64,000 nt of DNA, from NCBI RefSeq assembly GCF_021353295.2, contig NZ_CP120635.1, positions 807,501 to 871,500 on the forward strand, given 5' to 3'. The stretch comes from Pseudodesulfovibrio thermohalotolerans (lineage in GTDB: Bacteria > Desulfobacterota > Desulfovibrionia > Desulfovibrionales > Desulfovibrionaceae). The notes under the pieces were generated by a model that saw only the letters and a program-made list of their open reading frames with translations, was not told the DNA's origin and made no database searches. How positions within the stretch are numbered: the first letter of the stretch is position 1; every line of letters begins with the position of its first letter. This document shows positions 45,701 to 54,765 of this stretch, piece by piece. The translations under genes and the position numbers were made by a program.

Positions 45701-46942
45701 GAGGACGCCGTCGTTGCCGTCCAGGTAGACCGGGATGAAGATGACGCAGCAACTGTTCTCGGGCCGGTTGTCGAGCTTCCTCTCGCGGCATTTCACGACC
45801 ATGGGGTCGTGGTCGGCGTCGCCCAGGTGGTGGGTGCTGATGCCGGCGTATTTCTCGATATCGTACCGCTCCTGCTTGAGACGCCGACGGGCCTCGTCGC
45901 TGAATCCCGCGTATCCGCAGGAAACGAGCAGGAAGGCGACCACGGTGACGTCGTTGCCCGCCTTGGCGAGTTCTTCGTCCAGGTCGCCCAGCCCGTCCAG
46001 GAGCAGGTCGATGCCCTTGTTGTGAAATTCGTACCGCCCGCTGGTGGCCACCAGCAGGGTCTTGTCCGGTTCGAGGTCGCGTTCGAGGAAGTTGGCGGCC
46101 AGGTCGATGAGCCGTTCGCGCGATGTCTTGCGCGTCTGGGCAACGGTCCCGGGCTCGGCGAATCCTTCGAGATTGAAGCCGTTGACCGTAACCACGGCGG
46201 GGTTGGTGCCGAGCAGGTTGGAGGCCTCCTTGCGGGTGATGTTGGAGACCGTGGTGAAGCAGTCCGCCTCGCGGGCCGAGACCGATTCCATGGAGTGCTT
46301 GGCCGTGACCCCGAACGCCTTGGCCTCCTGGGAGGGCTCGATTTCCTCAAGCCGCTTGTAGATGTCCACTCCGGACCCGGACATGGCTCGGCCGAGCATG
46401 GTGGCGTGGGTGGTCAGCACGGTGACCACCGAGGGCGCGTGCTTCTTCAGGTGGAGCACGCCCGCTCCGGTCATCCATTCGTGGAAGTGGGCGTACACGT
46501 CGGCCCCTTCCCCCACGTCCTCGCTGATCTCGCGGATGGCCATGGCCGCAGCCGTGGAGAAGAGGACGGGCTCGATGTAGTCCCAGCCGCCCGCCATGGA
46601 ATCCACGCCGTAATCGTTCCAGAGCTGGAAGAGGAGCTTGTCGTGGGCCGGGAAGGCGTTGCTGAAGCCGATGAGCAGGACCAGGGGGGTGCCGGGAATA
46701 TCCCAGTGGCCCGATGCGGTCTCCACGCCCCATGCCTTGAGCCGTTCCAGGGCGGGGCGGATTTCCTCCGGGGGGGCTTCCGGAACGAAACCGGGGTTGC
46801 GGTCGAGCAGCGGGCCCACGGCCACGTAGTGGTTCTCGAAGGCCGCCATGGCCTGCACGGCCTTGCTGCTGATGACGGTGTGGATGCCGCCGACCTTGTT
46901 GCACACTTCCCAGGATACTTCGAATAGCCAGCTTTTCTCCAT
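42704..46942 (-). CDS. Glycogen synthase (GT3)-alpha-glucan phosphorylase (GT35) fusion
   Basis: 1412 residues. Residues 1 to about 560 are a eukaryote-type (GT3) glycogen synthase: EVSWEVCNKVGGIHTV at the start, and SFYEPWGYTPMESAAFAVPTV in the C-terminal lobe. From about 590 comes an alpha-glucan phosphorylase with the DUF3417 front end (ENLWWVWHRDSQELFEWMD). The core continues with EFGLHESIPVYSGGLGLL, and the pyridoxal-phosphate Lys is in EASGTSGMKAAANG. It joins opposite activities, chain building from a sugar nucleotide and phosphorolysis to glucose-1-phosphate. TAGGAG precedes the ATG. It ends the glycogen operon. Confidence 0.9.
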   Translation of the reverse strand: MEKSWLFEVSWEVCNKVGGIHTVISSKAVQAMAAFENHYVAVGPLLDRNPGFVPEAPPEEIRPALERLKAWGVETASGHWDIPGTPLVLLIGFSNAFPAHDKLLFQLWNDYGVDSMAGGWDYIEPVLFSTAAAMAIREISEDVGEGADVYAHFHEWMTGAGVLHLKKHAPSVVTVLTTHATMLGRAMSGSGVDIYKRLEEIEPSQEAKAFGVTAKHSMESVSAREADCFTTVSNITRKEASNLLGTNPAVVTVNGFNLEGFAEPGTVAQTRKTSRERLIDLAANFLERDLEPDKTLLVATSGRYEFHNKGIDLLLDGLGDLDEELAKAGNDVTVVAFLLVSCGYAGFSDEARRRLKQERYDIEKYAGISTHHLGDADHDPMVVKCRERKLDNRPENSCCVIFIPVYLDGNDGVLNLEYYDALAGMDLTVFPSFYEPWGYTPMESAAFAVPTVTSDRAGFGQWVMEKHPQGHPGVHVLNRLDDDYETARENLARFLADFTRWSPEERTARSAEARSIAEEATWTHFYPRYLEAYGHAADIRTERIAGVQRMAAAPGTEISFSGVNTTQPRLRAFTVVTELPAPLARLRDLAENLWWVWHRDSQELFEWMDADKWHASGHNPDLFLNTMRTDRLKELADDSEFMGRLKTVLERFDAYMAESRTANVQGITWKNPVAYFSMEFGLHESIPVYSGGLGLLSGDHIKSASDLNLPFIGISLLYKNGFFHQRINGNGDQVVEYRENDFATMPITPLHKDGEKVMITLNLPGRTVFAQIWEVHVGRARLYLLDTDVVENSRSDRDITSKLYDPTSKGRIEQEIVLGVGGVRLLTALEVVPSVFHLNEGHSAFLLFERIRQLMILDGVSFATAKEIVRGNTVFTMHTPVPAGNERFEKSLVENYFRGFADEMGVPWEGLWNLGHIYAEEADHLNMTVLALQLSCRRNGVSSLHGDVSRRMWQNLWRGFILSEVPVDHVTNGVHIPSWLDERVRHEIEESCSLSVHRALIERNEWDGLGNLDDRRLWDTHVSLKHRLYDEVRRSISTQWTREGEPPNRLQAFLKTLNPDHLTLCFARRCTAYKRPTLLFHNLQRIKEILCSEDRPVNVIFAGKAHPADTMGASYINLICRLAKQDDFLGRVIFLESYDIRLARLLVSGADVWLNNPTRLMEASGTSGMKAAANGVPNCSILDGWWDEAFDGTNGWAVGSGLVYESQVNQDIVDADNLYATLQSEVVPEFYDRNGDGVPHAWLARMKASMRTAFRQYGTHRMVRDYIDDMYLPAIRLSAAREKNNNELAQRLGEWRMRIPGRFATVNIREVQVEGINGDVFRLGNELTVTAKVDRGQLLTEEILAEFVAATPDEETIIACIPMELKHSEGTTLLYRAKYSPDESGPVRYGVRVLPAHPGLAGKCDPRLIRWS

Positions 46943-46952
46943 GGCTGCTCTC

Positions 46953-48155
46953 CTACCCCTGTCTTCCGGCCCCGTTGTCCAGACGGAGGGCGAGGTCGTT
47001 GAGGACGTTCATGTAGGTGATGAACGCCTGATGCGGGGTGTCGTACGGGTTGAAGTACTTGTGCACGTCGCCGTCGGAAAACCACTTGGTGCACATGTAA
47101 TAGAAATGGTCGCTGGTCAGGAGTTCGCGCCAGGTGGCGATGATGTCCGCGTCGCCCGAGGCCAGGACCCTGTCCTCAAGGGAATAGGCCATCTCGGCCG
47201 CCTGGTCCTGCATGGGATTGCCCAGCCAGGCCGTCACGTCGCGCTCAAGGTCGGCCCATGAGGTGAAGTAGGGCACGTCGAGCTGGGCCATGGGGTCCAG
47301 GTGCGCGGCGGCTTCACCGGGCGTCTCGAAGACGAAGTCGCCATGGGACAGGACCGCCCCGGGCAGGCTTCTGAAGAATTCGAAGATGCCGGTGTCCGCC
47401 CACTGGTGTTCGCCGATGGTCTCGTAGTCCATGAACAGGTTGATGACCTCGCCGCTGCCCGCCATGCCGTGGACCCATCCGGCGAATTTTTCGGTGGTCA
47501 CGGGCCATTCGTTCCATCCCCGGTCCGAAAAGCGGAAGGCAACGTCGTCCGAGAGGCGGTAGTTCTTGAGCAGGGTCTTGAGCTTGGAGCAGCCCGCGGG
47601 CTGGTAGACGAAGTTGGGCGACCGCCAGCCCAGGACCTGATCCGCGCCCTCGGCCAGGATGGCCTTGTAGCCCATTTTCTCGATCTCCAACGCCAAGTCG
47701 TTGTTGTAGATAAGCTCGGTGTTGCGGAAGGTCACCGGTTTGGAGCCGAAGAACTCCTCCAGCACGCGGCCGTGCATCTTCACCTGGCGGCGGAACTCCT
47801 CCTTCGAAAAGAGGAAGGCCAGGGAATGGTAGTGGGTCTCGCCGATGAACTCCACGCAGCCGGTGTCGGCCAGAGTGCGGAAGGACTCCAGCACTTCGGG
47901 GCAGAACTCCTGGAACTGCTCCATGGCCACGCCGGTGATGGCGTAGGAGATGCGGAATTCCCCCTTGAACTCGTCGATGAGGTCGAGCATCAGCCGGTTG
48001 GCGGGCAGGTAGCACTTCTGGGCCACCTTGCGCATGATGTCCCGGTTGGCGGCCTCGTCGCGGTAGTGGTGGCTGCGCCCCAGGCTGAAGAACGAGTAGT
48101 CCTTGTCCAGGCGCATGGGCTGGTGGACCTGGAAGTAGAAGCACACGGAAGTCAT
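46953..48155 (-). CDS. GH57 alpha-amylase or glucanotransferase
   Basis: 400 residues. GH57 conserved regions are seen: FQVHQPMRL (region 1), YKAILAEGADQVLGW (region 3, likely nucleophile Glu) and INLFMDYETIGEHQW (region 4, likely acid/base Asp). These retaining enzymes hydrolyse or transfer alpha-1,4-glucan. No signal peptide, so it works on intracellular glycogen. Its ATG overlaps the glycosyltransferase stop by 4 bases, and the fusion gene follows 10 bases after its stop. Amylase or 4-alpha-glucanotransferase cannot be told apart here. Confidence 0.88.
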   Translation of the reverse strand: MTSVCFYFQVHQPMRLDKDYSFFSLGRSHHYRDEAANRDIMRKVAQKCYLPANRLMLDLIDEFKGEFRISYAITGVAMEQFQEFCPEVLESFRTLADTGCVEFIGETHYHSLAFLFSKEEFRRQVKMHGRVLEEFFGSKPVTFRNTELIYNNDLALEIEKMGYKAILAEGADQVLGWRSPNFVYQPAGCSKLKTLLKNYRLSDDVAFRFSDRGWNEWPVTTEKFAGWVHGMAGSGEVINLFMDYETIGEHQWADTGIFEFFRSLPGAVLSHGDFVFETPGEAAAHLDPMAQLDVPYFTSWADLERDVTAWLGNPMQDQAAEMAYSLEDRVLASGDADIIATWRELLTSDHFYYMCTKWFSDGDVHKYFNPYDTPHQAFITYMNVLNDLALRLDNGAGRQG

Positions 48156-49438
48156 GACAGCCCTCCGGTAAGTTGCCGATATACGTTGAGGACCTTCCCT
48201 GCGGCCTGGTCCCACTGGATGTTCTTGAGGGCTTCCCGCCCCCGCTCGACCAGTGTTCTGGCTCGATCCTCGTTGGTGAGGATGTCCTCGATCTCGCTGG
48301 CCAGACGGTCTACGTCCCAGAAGTCCACCTTGACCGCGTCCTCCAGGACCTCGGCTACGCCGGACTGCTTGGAGACGATGCACGGCACGTCGAATACCGA
48401 GGCCTCCAGCGGGGTGATGCCGAAGGGTTCGGACACGCTCGGCATGACGTAGAGGTCGCTCATGGCGTAGATGCGCTCCACGTCGATTCCGCGCACGAAG
48501 CCCGCGAAGTGGAACCTGTCGCCCAGCCGGAGTTCGGCCATGCGTTCGACCATGCGCGGGAACATGTCGCCGGTCCCGGCCATGGCGAAACGGACGTCGC
48601 GGTGTTTTTCGAGCACCTTGGCCGCCGCCTCCACAAAGTAGTCCGGGCCTTTTTGAAAGGTGATGCGGCCCAGGAAGAGGACCAGCTTCTCTTTGAACGG
48701 CTTCTGGATACGGAGTTGTCCCAGCCGCCGGTGCTTGGCCACGGCGTTGTGGACCACGGTGATCTTGGCCGGGTCGATGGAATAGCGGTTGACGATGGTT
48801 TCCTTGGTGAGATGGCTGACCGCGATGATCCGGTCCGCAGCCTCGAAACCGGCCCGCTCGATGTCGTAGACGGACTGGTTGACGTGCTCGCCCGAGCGGT
48901 CGAATTCCAGGGCGTGCGCGTGGACCACCAGGGGCTTGCCCGAGATGCGCTTGGCCTCGATGCCCGCCGGGGCGGTCAGCCAGTCGTGGGCGTGGATGAC
49001 GTCGAACCGTTCGGTCAGTCCCAAGTGCGCGCCGATGAGGCTGTAGCGCACAATCTCGTCCATGAGGTTCGCGCCGTATCCGCCCGAGAAGTCGTTTTCG
49101 AGTTCCGCGAAGATATCTTCGGTGGAGACCCGCTCGTTCTTTTCAAGCAGGAAACGGTATTCCTTTTCCGTAAGGTAGGGGCGCAGCGGGGAGAGCACTT
49201 CCAGCACGGACATCCTTTCCTGCAACTCCCGGATTTCGGACACGCCGACCTTGGCGCGCAGCCGGTTGGCCCCGAGCAGGGTCAGGTGTTGCGCCTCTTC
49301 GTCGGAGTCCAGCCGTGGCAGGACGAACAGGATATCGGTCCCGAGGTTGGCCAGTCCCTTGGTCAGGCCCAGGCAGGCCGTTCCCAGGCCGCCCGAGATA
49401 TATGGCGGGAATTCCCAGCCGAACATGAGTACACGCAT
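48152..49438 (-). CDS. GT4-family glycosyltransferase in the glycogen operon
   Basis: 428 residues. N-terminal GT-B lobe with GWEFPPYISGGLGTACLGL (as in glycogen synthase KTGGL loops) and DVIHAHDWLT. C-terminal lobe with LVLFLGRITFQKGPDYFVEAA and PSVSEPFGITPLEA, the GT4 catalytic E-x7-E region. It uses a nucleotide sugar, probably ADP- or UDP-glucose, to extend alpha-glucan or make a glucan precursor. A GlgM/GlgA-like role is inferred from the operon. It starts 2 bases after the debranching gene stop. Confidence 0.87.
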   Translation of the reverse strand: MRVLMFGWEFPPYISGGLGTACLGLTKGLANLGTDILFVLPRLDSDEEAQHLTLLGANRLRAKVGVSEIRELQERMSVLEVLSPLRPYLTEKEYRFLLEKNERVSTEDIFAELENDFSGGYGANLMDEIVRYSLIGAHLGLTERFDVIHAHDWLTAPAGIEAKRISGKPLVVHAHALEFDRSGEHVNQSVYDIERAGFEAADRIIAVSHLTKETIVNRYSIDPAKITVVHNAVAKHRRLGQLRIQKPFKEKLVLFLGRITFQKGPDYFVEAAAKVLEKHRDVRFAMAGTGDMFPRMVERMAELRLGDRFHFAGFVRGIDVERIYAMSDLYVMPSVSEPFGITPLEASVFDVPCIVSKQSGVAEVLEDAVKVDFWDVDRLASEIEDILTNEDRARTLVERGREALKNIQWDQAAGKVLNVYRQLTGGLS

Positions 49439-49440
49439 GG

Positions 49441-51399
49441 CTAGTTCTCCTTGAGGAGCTTGTTCAGGCGGATGGCCTCGGCCATGGACCACGCCTGGGC
49501 CACGGCGCCCTTGGGCGCGTGCGGCGGGTTGCCCGTGTACAGCTCCGGCACCGCGTTGATGCAGAAGTCGTCCGGGAATGCGCGCAGGATCGGCTTGAAG
49601 TATTTGCGCAGGAACGCTCCGGTTCCGGCGCGGTCAGCGGCCTGACGCAGCAGGGCCTGGCCGAAATGACCGGCCAGCCAGGGCCAGACCATGCCCTGGT
49701 GGTAAGCCGAGTCGCGGGCGTCGGCGTCGCCCTTGTAGAAGGGGGAGTAGCCCGGGTCCCGGGGCGAGAGGGTGCGCAGGCCGTAGGGGGTCAGCAGATG
49801 AGCCTGAACCACGCCGATGACCGCGCGCATGAGATGGTAGTCGAGCATGGTGTGCGGCAGGGACAGGGCGAAGATCTGATTGGGCCGGATGCGTCGGTCG
49901 CGGCCGTGCTCGTTGACCACGTCGTACAGGCAGTTGTCCCGGTCGTTCCAGAACCGGGCCACGAAGTTGGCCTGGAGGCGGTCGGCCGCCTCGCCCGCGC
50001 GCATGGCCGTTTCGCGGTCCGCGTCGCCCGCCAGCTCCAGGAAGAAGCGTAGGGCGTTGTACCACAGGGCGTTGATCTCCACCGCCGCTCCGTGGCGCGG
50101 CGTGACAGGCTGCCCGTAAGCCTGGGCGTCCATCCAGGTGAGCTGGGTGCGTTCGTTGCCGGCGTGAAGCAGCCCGTCCCGGTCCAGCCCGCACAGGGGC
50201 ACGCGGCCGTCCAGGTGGGCGGTCACGATGGAGCGCAGGGCCGGGTAGATGCGGTCCATGACGAAAGACATGCTTCCCCGGGTCTTGAGGTATTCCTGGA
50301 CGGCCCAGAAGAACCACAGGGAGGCGTCCACCGAGTTGTAGGCCAGGTGGTCGGAGTTCTGGTCCAGATAGTTGGGCAGCAGTCCGTCGCGGCACAGCCC
50401 TGCGTAGGCGGCCAGAACCTCTTCGCCGAACTCCCGGCGTCCGGCGTGGAAGGTCAGGCCGGGCAGGCTTATCATGGTGTCGCGGCCCCATTCGCCGAAC
50501 CAGTGGTAACCGGCGATGACCGAGGCGAATCCCGAGGGATTGCGGATCAGGAACATGCCGGAGAAATACTTGAGCCATCGCGTGGTCCGGCTGCGGTCCT
50601 TGCAGGCTTCGAACTCGGCCTCGCGCCGGGCGACCTCCTTCTTGCGCCACCGCTCCAGGTTGCCCAACGGCTCCACGGAAGCGGCGAAAATCACGGGCTT
50701 GCCCTTTTCCAGGCGCGTCTCGAACATGCCGGGGCAGAACAGGTCTTCCTGGTAGTCGAAGCCGCGCGACCGCTCCATGAGGTATTCGACGTTGTAGGTC
50801 CACTTGGGGCCGGGGAAGAACTCCGAGGCCCGGTTGGTGCCCATGTAGAGGGGAGGCATCCCCTCGTAGGGCTGGACCTTGCGGCCGTTGCGCTCGGGGT
50901 AGGATTTGGGCCGCAGGAACATGTTCTCCCGGGTCAGCTTGTGGATGTCCCGGTACGCGAGCAGGGGGCGCAGGCGCAGGGCTGGCTTCACCCTGCCCTC
51001 AAGGAGTTCGAAGCAGACCAGCACGGTGTTCTGCCCGTGGATCATGAGAAAGGACTTGCGGATGAGGGCGTCGCCGATGCGGTAGGTCGTGGCCGGGAAG
51101 AGGCCCTGGTCGAAGGAGTCCACGAATTGGTGCCCGGTGGGATGGTACACGCCGGGGTATTTGTTGGACGAGAGGAAAAACTCCTTGTCGTTGGCCAGAA
51201 CCGAGGTTTCCAGCTTGGAGAGGAGGACGAACCGTCCCTTGGGCTCCTTGAGGGCCGCGACGAGCAGACCGTGGTATTTGCGGGTATGGCAGTTGATGAT
51301 GGTGCTGGACGCGTAGCCGCCAAGCCCGTTCCCGTCGATCCATTCCTTTCTGGTCGCCGTTTCGGTGTTGATGCATTCTTCTCTGGAAATATGCAGCAT
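49441..51399 (-). CDS. Glycogen debranching enzyme (amylo-alpha-1,6-glucosidase)
   Basis: 652 residues from the ATG giving MLHISREEC. The N-terminal domain has EWIDGNGLGGYASSTIINCHTRKYHGLL, typical of bacterial and archaeal GDE. The C-terminal alpha/alpha barrel has YHWFGEWGRDTMISLPGL with the catalytic acidic region, and DASLWFFWAVQEY. It removes alpha-1,6 branch points so that phosphorylase can continue. It is the first gene of the operon debrancher-GT4-GH57-fusion. Confidence 0.9.
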   Translation of the reverse strand: MLHISREECINTETATRKEWIDGNGLGGYASSTIINCHTRKYHGLLVAALKEPKGRFVLLSKLETSVLANDKEFFLSSNKYPGVYHPTGHQFVDSFDQGLFPATTYRIGDALIRKSFLMIHGQNTVLVCFELLEGRVKPALRLRPLLAYRDIHKLTRENMFLRPKSYPERNGRKVQPYEGMPPLYMGTNRASEFFPGPKWTYNVEYLMERSRGFDYQEDLFCPGMFETRLEKGKPVIFAASVEPLGNLERWRKKEVARREAEFEACKDRSRTTRWLKYFSGMFLIRNPSGFASVIAGYHWFGEWGRDTMISLPGLTFHAGRREFGEEVLAAYAGLCRDGLLPNYLDQNSDHLAYNSVDASLWFFWAVQEYLKTRGSMSFVMDRIYPALRSIVTAHLDGRVPLCGLDRDGLLHAGNERTQLTWMDAQAYGQPVTPRHGAAVEINALWYNALRFFLELAGDADRETAMRAGEAADRLQANFVARFWNDRDNCLYDVVNEHGRDRRIRPNQIFALSLPHTMLDYHLMRAVIGVVQAHLLTPYGLRTLSPRDPGYSPFYKGDADARDSAYHQGMVWPWLAGHFGQALLRQAADRAGTGAFLRKYFKPILRAFPDDFCINAVPELYTGNPPHAPKGAVAQAWSMAEAIRLNKLLKEN

Positions 51400-51660
51400 G
51401 ATGACCACCTGTTCATGAGGTTCGGAAGATGGGAGTTGCCCCGGAAGGGGTCTTTCCGATTATTAGAGTTGATAGAAAAATACGGTTGGTTGCAAGTGAA
51501 AAAGCGTTTAGCGGAGTATTATTTTCAAAATGGTACGCTAAAGGATGGCGAAGCGTGACAGCGGACGAGCGGAATTGTTGGCGGCGTGGCTTCTCGGCTT
51601 TCGGCTTGGGAAGAAGAAAAACGAAGACGCGGCCTCACGGCCGGGGCCGGGAAAGTTTCG

Positions 51661-54600
51661 TTATTCGGAGGAGGGACGCACCGCTTCCGCCTTGCCGAAG
51701 ATTCGGTTGAGCCACTGCTGGGCCGCGTCCAGGTACATGAAGTAGACCGGGGTGAAGTAGAGAGTCAGGAACTGGGAGACCATGAGCCCGCCGACCACGG
51801 CCAGGCCGAGCGGACGCCGGGCCTCGGCTCCCGCGCCAAGGCCCAGGGCGATGGGCAGGGTGCCCATGAGCGCCGCCATGGTGGTCATCATGATCGGCCG
51901 GAAGCGGATCAGCGCGCCCTCGCGGATGGCCTCGGCCGCGCGCAGCCCGTGTTCGCGTTGGGCTTCCACCGCGAAGTCGATCATCATGATGGCGTTCTTC
52001 TTGACGATGCCGATGAGCATGATGATGCCCACGAAGCCGTAGATGTTCAGGTCGAGCCCGAAGAGCATCAGCGTGAGCAGCGCGCCCACGCCCGCCGACG
52101 GCAGCCCGGACAGGATGGTCAGGGGGTGGATGAAGGACTCGTAGAGCACGCCGAGGACCAGGTAGATGACCAGGATGGCCATGGCCAGCAGGACCCACAG
52201 GCCGCGCATGGAGTCCTGGAACGCCTGGGCCTCGCCCTGGAAGCTGGTGGACACCGAGGCGGGAATCACCTCGCGCGCCAGCTCGGAGACGGCGTCCACG
52301 GCCGAGCCCAGGGATTCGCCCGGCGGCAGGTTGAAGGAGATGGTCGCCGAAGGCAGTTGGCCCGAGTGGTTGATGGACAGCGGCCCCACGCCGAGGCCCC
52401 ATTTCGCCAGGGTTTCCAGGCGGATGAGTCTACCGTTTTGCGAGCGCACCGAGAGCATGGCCAGGGCGTCCGGGTTGCTCTGGAATTGCGGGGCCAGCTC
52501 CATGATGACGTCGTAGGTGTCGGTGGGGGCGTAGATGGAGGAAATCTTGCGGTTTCCGAAGGATGTCGAGAGGGCGTCCTCGATCTGGTAGGCGGAGATG
52601 CCCAGCGCCGAGGCCTTGTCGCGGTCGATGTCGATGGCCAGCTCGGGGTTGTCGAATTCCATGTCCGAGGAGACGTCCTGGACGTTGGCCAGGTCCCTCA
52701 TGCGCTTTTCCATCTCGGCGGCGGCCAGGAAGAGGACTTCGGTGTCGGGGCTTTGCAGGGTGTACTGGTACTGCCCCTTGGAGCTGCGTCCGCCGATGCG
52801 GATGGCCGGTGGATTGGACACGTAGGACCGGACCCCGGGCACCTGCGCGAGCTTGGCTCGGAGCCGCTGCTGGACCACTTCGATGGGGCCGCGTTCGCGG
52901 CGGGGCTTGAGGTCGACCATCAGCCTGCCGGAGTTGCCGCCCCGGTTGGGCCCGCCTCCGCCGACCACGGACATGTATCCTTCCACGGCCGGGTCCTTGC
53001 TCACGATGGCCATGAGCCGCTGTTGGCGCGCCTTCATTATGTCGAAGGCCACGCCCTGCTCGGCCTCGGTCCGGACCATGAGCCTGCCCGCGTCCTCGGT
53101 GGGCAGGAATCCCTTGGGAATGGCGCGGAACAGGACCACGGTAAGGATCAGGACCAGGACGGACGCGAGCATGGTCAGCCGGTGGTGGCGGATGGTCCAG
53201 TCCAGGGTGGCCGAGTAGAAGTTGCGCAGCCCCTCGAAGCCCCGCTCGAACAGGTTGAAGATCCTGCCGCGCCGTTTCTCTTCCGAGCGGGGACGGATTA
53301 TCAGGCTGCACAGCATGGGGGTCAGAGTCAGGGAGACCAGTCCGGAGATCAGGATGGAGGCGCAGATGGTCACCGCGAATTCGTGGAACAGGCGGCCCAC
53401 GATGCCGCCCATGAAGAGCACGGGCAGGAACACGGCGGCCAGGGATATGGTCATGGAGACGATGGTGAAGGCGATCTCCCTGGAGCCGTCCATGACCGCC
53501 TCCATGGTGGATTTGCCCATCTCCCCGTGGCGGACGATGTTTTCGAGCATGACGATGGCGTCGTCGACCACGAAGCCCACCGACAGGGTCAGGGCCATGA
53601 GCGAGATGTTGTTCAGGCTGAACCCGTAGAGGTGCATGACCGCGAAGGTGCCGATGATGGACATGGGCAGGGCCAGGCTCGGGATGATCGTGGCCGACAG
53701 CCTGCGCAGGAAAAGGAAGATGACCGTTATGACCAGCGCCACGGTGAGCAGCAGGGTGAACTGGACGTCCTCGATGGATTCCTTGATGGACTCGGAACGG
53801 TCGTACAGGACGTCGAGGTTCACGGCGGCGGGCAGTTGGGCCTGGAAGGTGGGCAGCAGGGCGCGCACGGCCTCGACCACCTCCACGGTGTTCGTGCCGG
53901 GCTGGCGCTGGATGGCCAGGACCATGCCGGGCTGGCCGTTGTACCAGTTTCGCCGCCTGGTCTGCTCCACGGAGTCGAAGACGTCGGCCACGTCGGACAG
54001 GCGCACGGGCGCGCCCTTGCGCCAGGCCACCACCAGCGGCTTGTAGTCCTCGGCGTTCATGAGCTTGCCGCTGGAGCGGACGATGTACTCGCGCACCGGA
54101 CCGGCCACGGTGCCCACGGGCAGGTTGACGTTGCCCTTGCGCACGGCCTCGGCCACCTCGTCCACACCCAGCTCCATGGAGGAGAGCTTCTCGGGCGAGA
54201 GCTGGATGCGCACCGCGTACTTCTGGGAGCCGTAGACCATGACCTGGGCCACGCCGTTGACCATGGAGATGCGTTGGGCCATGAAGTTCTCGGCGAACTC
54301 GTTGACGTTGGACAGCCGCATGGTCGGCGAGGAGAGCGAAAGATAGAGGATCGGCGAGTCCGCCGGGTTGACCTTGCGGAAGCTCGGCGTGGAGGTCATG
54401 TCGTCGGGCAGCCGCCGCAGGGCGGTGGTGATGGCCGACTGCACGTCCAGCGCGGCGTCGTCGATGTTCCGCTCCAGGTCGAACTGGAGGGTGACGCGCG
54501 TGGAGCCCAGGCTGGATATCGAGGTCATGGAGTCCAGGCCCGCTATGGTCGAGAACTGCTTCTCCAGCGGCGTGGCCACGGACGAGGCCATGGTCTCGGG

Positions 54601-54765
54601 GTTGGCGCCGGAGAGCTGGGCCGAGACCTCGATGGTCGGAAAGTCCACGTTGGGCAGGTCGCTGACCGGCAGCCGCAGATAGGCCATGATGCCGAACACC
54701 AGGATGGCGGTCATGAGCAGTGTGGTCATGACCGGGCGTCGGACGAAAAGGGCTGACGGGTTCAT
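51661..54765 (-). CDS. RND efflux pump transporter (MdtB/MdtC-like)
   Basis: 1034 residues, 12 spans and two periplasmic loops. The start FVRRPVMTTLLMTAILVFGIMAYLRLPVSDLPNVDFP is typical of MdtB/MdtC and related multidrug pumps. The proton-relay helix SVGFVVDDAIVMLENI keeps both Asp. C-terminal half has VGIIMLIGIVKKNAIMMIDFA. A single transporter gene is present, so it probably works as a homotrimer. It starts where the adaptor stops (one-base overlap). No outer-membrane channel gene follows. Confidence 0.92.
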   Translation of the reverse strand: MNPSALFVRRPVMTTLLMTAILVFGIMAYLRLPVSDLPNVDFPTIEVSAQLSGANPETMASSVATPLEKQFSTIAGLDSMTSISSLGSTRVTLQFDLERNIDDAALDVQSAITTALRRLPDDMTSTPSFRKVNPADSPILYLSLSSPTMRLSNVNEFAENFMAQRISMVNGVAQVMVYGSQKYAVRIQLSPEKLSSMELGVDEVAEAVRKGNVNLPVGTVAGPVREYIVRSSGKLMNAEDYKPLVVAWRKGAPVRLSDVADVFDSVEQTRRRNWYNGQPGMVLAIQRQPGTNTVEVVEAVRALLPTFQAQLPAAVNLDVLYDRSESIKESIEDVQFTLLLTVALVITVIFLFLRRLSATIIPSLALPMSIIGTFAVMHLYGFSLNNISLMALTLSVGFVVDDAIVMLENIVRHGEMGKSTMEAVMDGSREIAFTIVSMTISLAAVFLPVLFMGGIVGRLFHEFAVTICASILISGLVSLTLTPMLCSLIIRPRSEEKRRGRIFNLFERGFEGLRNFYSATLDWTIRHHRLTMLASVLVLILTVVLFRAIPKGFLPTEDAGRLMVRTEAEQGVAFDIMKARQQRLMAIVSKDPAVEGYMSVVGGGGPNRGGNSGRLMVDLKPRRERGPIEVVQQRLRAKLAQVPGVRSYVSNPPAIRIGGRSSKGQYQYTLQSPDTEVLFLAAAEMEKRMRDLANVQDVSSDMEFDNPELAIDIDRDKASALGISAYQIEDALSTSFGNRKISSIYAPTDTYDVIMELAPQFQSNPDALAMLSVRSQNGRLIRLETLAKWGLGVGPLSINHSGQLPSATISFNLPPGESLGSAVDAVSELAREVIPASVSTSFQGEAQAFQDSMRGLWVLLAMAILVIYLVLGVLYESFIHPLTILSGLPSAGVGALLTLMLFGLDLNIYGFVGIIMLIGIVKKNAIMMIDFAVEAQREHGLRAAEAIREGALIRFRPIMMTTMAALMGTLPIALGLGAGAEARRPLGLAVVGGLMVSQFLTLYFTPVYFMYLDAAQQWLNRIFGKAEAVRPSSE

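Noticed and set aside
51586..54756. Long plus-strand open frame opposite the second RND pump
   Set aside because: Antisense shadow, His/Gln/Asp-rich and without family features; the minus-strand RND protein is unambiguous.
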